Assembly (NCBI GenBank): GCA_903930745.1 | Contig: CAIYZX010000577.1 | Location: forward strand, 1 to 15,718 | From: an uncultured Chloroflexota bacterium | Lineage (GTDB): Bacteria > Chloroflexota > Limnocylindria > Limnocylindrales > CSP1-4 | DNA: 15,718 nucleotides | Reading direction: 5' to 3' | In this document: positions 13,904 to 15,718 of the stretch, piece after piece | Numbering within the stretch: position 1 is the stretch's first letter | Layout of the letters: every line of letters begins with the position of its first letter | Notes under the pieces: generated by a model | The model's database searches: none | What the model saw: only the letters and a program-made list of their open reading frames with translations | What the model was told of the DNA's origin: nothing | Position numbers and translations under genes: made by a program

Positions 13904-14123
13904 CGGGGGAGTCTCGGCTTGCGCGAGGTCTCGCCTGTGCGTCCCCATTCACGACTGAATGAGATCCGCGTCGCACCCGCTGGGTTCCGCGCCCAGACCG
14001 CTGGTTCTGTAGCGAGCCCGGCAGGTAGGCGCGCCGGTTCATGCAGCGGTGAATAGCCCCGCGGCTGCCGGGGCGGCCAGGGGCGCATGCGGCCCTGCAA
14101 CCTGACCAAGGTCCCTGTTGCGA

Positions 14124-14137
14124 TGGGCCATGGCCCA
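14124..14137. repeat. Perfect 14-bp palindrome
   Basis: TGGGCCATGGCCCA equals its own reverse complement. Its centre lies 22 bases after that of GACCAAGGTC and 43 after that of the 14078-14097 near-palindrome. Confidence 0.6.
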
Positions 14138-14188
14138 GTGCCGTCCTGCAAAGGGTCCCGGGCCATCGGGCCGGGTGGCCGATGGACT

Positions 14189-14200
14189 TGGAACGTTCCA
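14189..14200. repeat. Perfect 12-bp palindrome
   Basis: TGGAACGTTCCA equals its own reverse complement. It resembles a spacerless GAAC/GTTC dyad and sits about 180 bases before the small gene. Confidence 0.6.
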
Positions 14201-14378
14201 CAGGCGAGGATGTACGTACCGAACGAGGGGACGCAGCACCTGCGCCCACCGGATCGGGGTCGCGGATCCTGCGCCATCGGGGCGCACGAGCTTGGACCGC
14301 GGCGGTACGGCCACCGGCCATCGACCAGGCCTGCACAGACAGGCGAGACGGCGAACCGGGGCAAAGGGAGCGCACGCC

Positions 14379-14600
14379 ATGTTCACCGAGAGCATCCTGA
14401 TCGCCATCGACGAGACCCTGGGCAGCCGGTCCACCTGCCAGTGCGGCAAGGAGCTGGTCCCGGTTGAGGACAGCACCAGCCTCTGGCTCGAGTGCCCGGT
14501 CTACGTTGAGGACCACCGCCTCCCGGCCCGCCTCGTGCACTTCCTCGAGAACGCGTTCCATGACCGCCACCTGATCGTGAGCCGCCAGGCCGTCGCCTGA
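14379..14600 (+). CDS. Small Cys-containing protein of unknown function
   Basis: The 73-residue product is not recognised. It starts at ATG 14379 with AAGGGAG (14364-14370) eight bases upstream, a good ribosome site. The N-terminus FTESILIAIDETLGSRS could form a helix. Then comes C20-x-C22 in STCQCGKEL, a short acidic strand, and C39 in LWLECP; three cysteines in zinc-ribbon-like surroundings, with H46, H55 and H60 further on as possible fourth ligand. The second half (RLVHFLENAFHDRHLIVS) looks helical. Codon use is strongly GC3-biased like its neighbours, and a hairpin terminator follows (14619-14653), so it is a monocistronic gene preceded by an unusually long, palindrome-rich upstream region. 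A small metal-binding or regulatory protein is the best guess. Confidence 0.75.
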   Translation: MFTESILIAIDETLGSRSTCQCGKELVPVEDSTSLWLECPVYVEDHRLPARLVHFLENAFHDRHLIVSRQAVA

Positions 14601-14618
14601 CCCTCGTCGCTCCCAGGA

Positions 14619-14653
14619 CCGTCCCGGCGCTGCAGCCCCGGGGCGGTTCTTTC
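14619..14653 (+). terminator. Intrinsic terminator after the small gene
   Basis: CCGTCCCGG (14619-14627) pairs with CCGGGGCGG (14638-14646), nine pairs including one G-U, around a ten-base loop, and is followed by TTCTTTC. It lies 18 bases after the stop codon. Confidence 0.55.
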
Positions 14654-14668
14654 ATGTCCGTCGCGTGG

Positions 14669-14688
14669 CATCGGCCCCGGGGCCGATG
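14669..14688. repeat. Perfect 20-bp palindrome next to the valS promoter
   Basis: CATCGGCCCCGGGGCCGATG is self-complementary over all 20 bases. It ends 20 bases before the TAGACT -10, so it covers or abuts the -35 position. The half-sites CATCGG and CCGATG also bracket 14164-14184. It could be an operator; with no loop or T-run it is a poor terminator. Confidence 0.6.
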
Positions 14689-14708
14689 GAGCCCGCACAC
14701 CCGCGTGG

Positions 14709-14714
14709 TAGACT
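14709..14714 (+). promoter_or_regulatory. -10 element of the valS T-box transcription unit
   Basis: TAGACT, with transcription expected to start near 14721, just before the basal helix of T-box Stem I at 14725. No -35 box is evident. Confidence 0.45.
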
Positions 14715-14720
14715 CCGCGC

Positions 14721-14966
14721 ACTTCACGGCAGTGACCGAGAGGAGTAGGGCAGGGCAGCCCCACAGCGAGCGCGGGACGGTGCAAGCCGCGCGGTGAGGC
14801 CCGGTCCGAAGGTCGCTCGCGAGCCGTGCGGGAGGCGCCCGTTAGCGCGCCATGAGGGCACCGGGAGGCACCCGGCCGCGATGAGCGGTGCGGGCCCGGG
14901 GCTGAACCAGCAGGTGGCACCACGAACCCCGTTCGTCCGCTGGACGACCGGGGTTGTCTGTTTTCC
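14721..14966 (+). promoter_or_regulatory. T-box leader (class I, transcription attenuation), valine specifier GUC
   Basis: Leader RNA that senses uncharged tRNA-Val and controls valS. Stem I basal helix: CACGGC 14725-14730 with GCCGTG 14823-14828. A K-turn (AGTGA 14731-14735 opposite CGA 14820-14822) and helix CGAG/CTCG (14737-14740/14816-14819) follow. The S-turn AGTA is at 14744-14747. The specifier GTC (Val) at 14812-14814 is followed by G; spacing to the K-turn and GAGC matches the well-studied B. subtilis glyQS leader. The T-box AGGTGGCACCACG lies at 14912-14924. Antiterminator: CCAGC 14907-14911 with GCTGG 14939-14943, GG with CC, bulge TGGCACC 14915-14921, and ACGAAC 14922-14927 with GTTCGT 14931-14936. 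It excludes the terminator. The tRNA-end-reading bulge is UGGC, which would match a G73, whereas tRNA-Val usually has A73. Confidence 0.92.
14925..14964 (+). terminator. T-box-controlled intrinsic terminator
   Basis: AACCCCG (14925-14931) pairs with CGGGGTT (14949-14955), with an inner GTCC/GGAC helix, followed by GTCTGTTTT. It shares bases 14925-14943 with the antiterminator, so the two are mutually exclusive. Confidence 0.85.
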
Positions 14967-14981
14967 GGGAGCATGCGAGCG

Positions 14982-15718
14982 ATGACCGAGACCCTCGCCA
15001 AGGCGTACGCGCCGGCAGAGTTCGAGCACGACATCTACGAGCGCTGGCTGGCCGCCGACGTCTTCGCGCCGGACGGCGCGGGCTCTCGCGCGGACTGGAC
15101 CAAGCAGCCCTTCGTCATCATCCAGCCGCCGCCCAATGTCACGGGCTCGCTGCACCTTGGCCACGCCCAGCGGACCACGGTGGAGGACCTGATGATCCGC
15201 CACGCGCGGATGGCGGGGCACCCGGCGCTCTTCCTGCCTGGCCTGGACCACGCGTCCATCGCCGCCCAGTTCGTGCTGGACAAGCTCCTCGCCGCCAAGG
15301 GCGAGAGCCGCGCCTCCCTGGGCCGCGAGCTGTACCTCGAGCGGATGGCCGTCTTCATCGAGGAGACGAAGAACGTCATCCTCACCCAGCAGCGCCGCGT
15401 GGGCGGCTCGTGCGACTGGGGCCGCCTCCGCTTCACGATGGACGAGGTCTCGTCCAAGGCCGTGCGCGAGGCGTTCCTCCGGCTGTACCGCAAGGGCCTG
15501 GCGTACCGCGCCGAGGCGCTGGTGAACTGGTGCCCGGGCTGCCGCACGTCCGTCTCGGATCTCGAGGTCATCCCCACGCCGGAGACCGGCAACATCTGGC
15601 GGCTGCGCTACCACCTGGTGGACGAGGCGACCGGCCAGCCCGATCCCGATGCCACGATCACCGTGGCCACCACCCGCCCCGAGACGATCCTTGGCGACAC
15701 CGCCGTGGCGGTCCATCC
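14982..15718 (+). CDS. valS: Valyl-tRNA synthetase (5' part, cut by window end)
   Basis: Charges tRNA-Val in the cytoplasm; class Ia synthetase. About 245 residues are present. PPPNVTG at 49-55 and HLGH (the HIGH motif) at 58-61 mark the ATP site, followed by GLDHASIAAQ. GGSCDWGRLRFTMDE and LVNWCPGCRTSVSDLEV are typical of the bacterial ValRS Rossmann/zinc-like region. VATTRPETILGDTAVAVHP opens the editing (CP1) domain that removes threonine, and the window ends there. Start ATG 14982 has CGGGAG (14966-14971) ten bases upstream; an in-frame ATG at 14973 is too close to that site. Expression is controlled by the T-box directly upstream, whose GUC specifier matches the enzyme. No stop is reached in the window. 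Confidence 0.96.
   Translation, partial: MTETLAKAYAPAEFEHDIYERWLAADVFAPDGAGSRADWTKQPFVIIQPPPNVTGSLHLGHAQRTTVEDLMIRHARMAGHPALFLPGLDHASIAAQFVLDKLLAAKGESRASLGRELYLERMAVFIEETKNVILTQQRRVGGSCDWGRLRFTMDEVSSKAVREAFLRLYRKGLAYRAEALVNWCPGCRTSVSDLEVIPTPETGNIWRLRYHLVDEATGQPDPDATITVATTRPETILGDTAVAVH

Larger units (their letters stand above)
13904..14378. other. Palindrome-rich non-coding region upstream of a small gene
   Basis: This 475-base stretch has no convincing gene. It holds a CATTCA-N4-TGAATG dyad (13946-13961) and a chain of dyads: CCCCG/CGGGG 14057-14073; near-palindrome 14078-14097; GACCAAGGTC 14104-14113; TGGGCCATGGCCCA 14124-14137; CATCGG/CCGATG 14164-14184; and TGGAACGTTCCA 14189-14200. GTACGTAC (14212-14219) and CGCAG-CAC-CTGCG (near 14232-14244) follow. 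It may be a multi-site control region for the small gene, or structured RNA; I recognise no known riboswitch. Confidence 0.5.

Noticed and set aside
14078..14160. DosR/DevR-type (GGGACTWWAGTCCC) binding sites in the palindrome-rich region
   Set aside because: The closest match, on the minus strand over 14104-14116, agrees at only about 10 of 14 positions and the other dyads have different core lengths.
14189..14200. LexA (SOS) box
   Set aside because: LexA sites of Gram-positive type need a four-base spacer between GAAC and GTTC; TGGAACGTTCCA has none.

Overview
This is a GC-rich (roughly 70 %) bacterial chromosome segment with compact housekeeping gene order. The gene set (trigger factor-clpP-clpX, Mrp, a class-I T-box in front of valS, GTG and possible CTG starts, several leaderless-looking promoters) would fit a high-GC Chloroflexota lineage (Limnocylindria/Ellin6529-like) better than an actinobacterium. 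That placement is an inference from gene content and style, not a measurement. No phage, transposon, integrase or CRISPR sequence is visible.

Layout. (1) 16-1140 (-): a PotA-like ABC-transporter ATPase, leading an operon that runs off the left edge, with a TTGACA/TATCGT promoter. (2) 1525-2601 (+): mrp (Fe-S carrier/P-loop ATPase), followed by two unrecognised membrane-associated genes (2711-3553 and 3550-4275, overlapping by ATGA). The first has a strong ribosome site in front of a CTG codon and no ATG/GTG/TTG start for its first 80 residues. (3) 4317-4404 (-): tRNA-Leu(UAG) with encoded CCA; its last 13 bases recur just downstream, over the stop codon of the neighbouring gene. (4) 4800-8232 (+): tig-clpP-clpX, a protein-folding and proteolysis operon. 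The 395-base region before it carries two copies of the dyad CCGTCA-N4-TGACGG and a 17-bp tandem repeat. (5) 12921-8243 (-): a tightly packed five-gene operon: D-amino-acid-oxidase-like FAD subunit, 2Fe-2S subunit, FAD/BFD subunit, proline racemase/4-hydroxyproline epimerase, and a GntR/FCD regulator. This matches the bacterial trans-4-hydroxy-L-proline catabolic module (LhpB, LhpF, LhpE, LhpA). A divergent EamA/DMT transporter (12986-13903, +) shares the short promoter region, where a TGTC-N4-GACA dyad overlaps the operon's -10. (6) 13904-14378: a non-coding stretch rich in palindromes, then a 73-residue Cys-containing small protein (14379-14600) with a terminator. (7) 14709-end (+): a promoter next to a perfect 20-bp palindrome, a complete transcription-attenuation T-box with a GUC (Val) specifier, and the start of valS, which is cut by the window edge.

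How it works together. The lhp-like operon would epimerise trans-4-hydroxy-L-proline to cis-4-hydroxy-D-proline and oxidise it with a three-subunit flavo-iron-sulfur dehydrogenase. The deaminase and the semialdehyde dehydrogenase that complete the known pathway are not in the window. The most original observations are regulatory: repeated operator-like dyads, leaderless -10-only promoters, a probable CTG start, and a valS T-box whose tRNA-end-reading bulge (UGGC) does not match the usual A73 of tRNA-Val.
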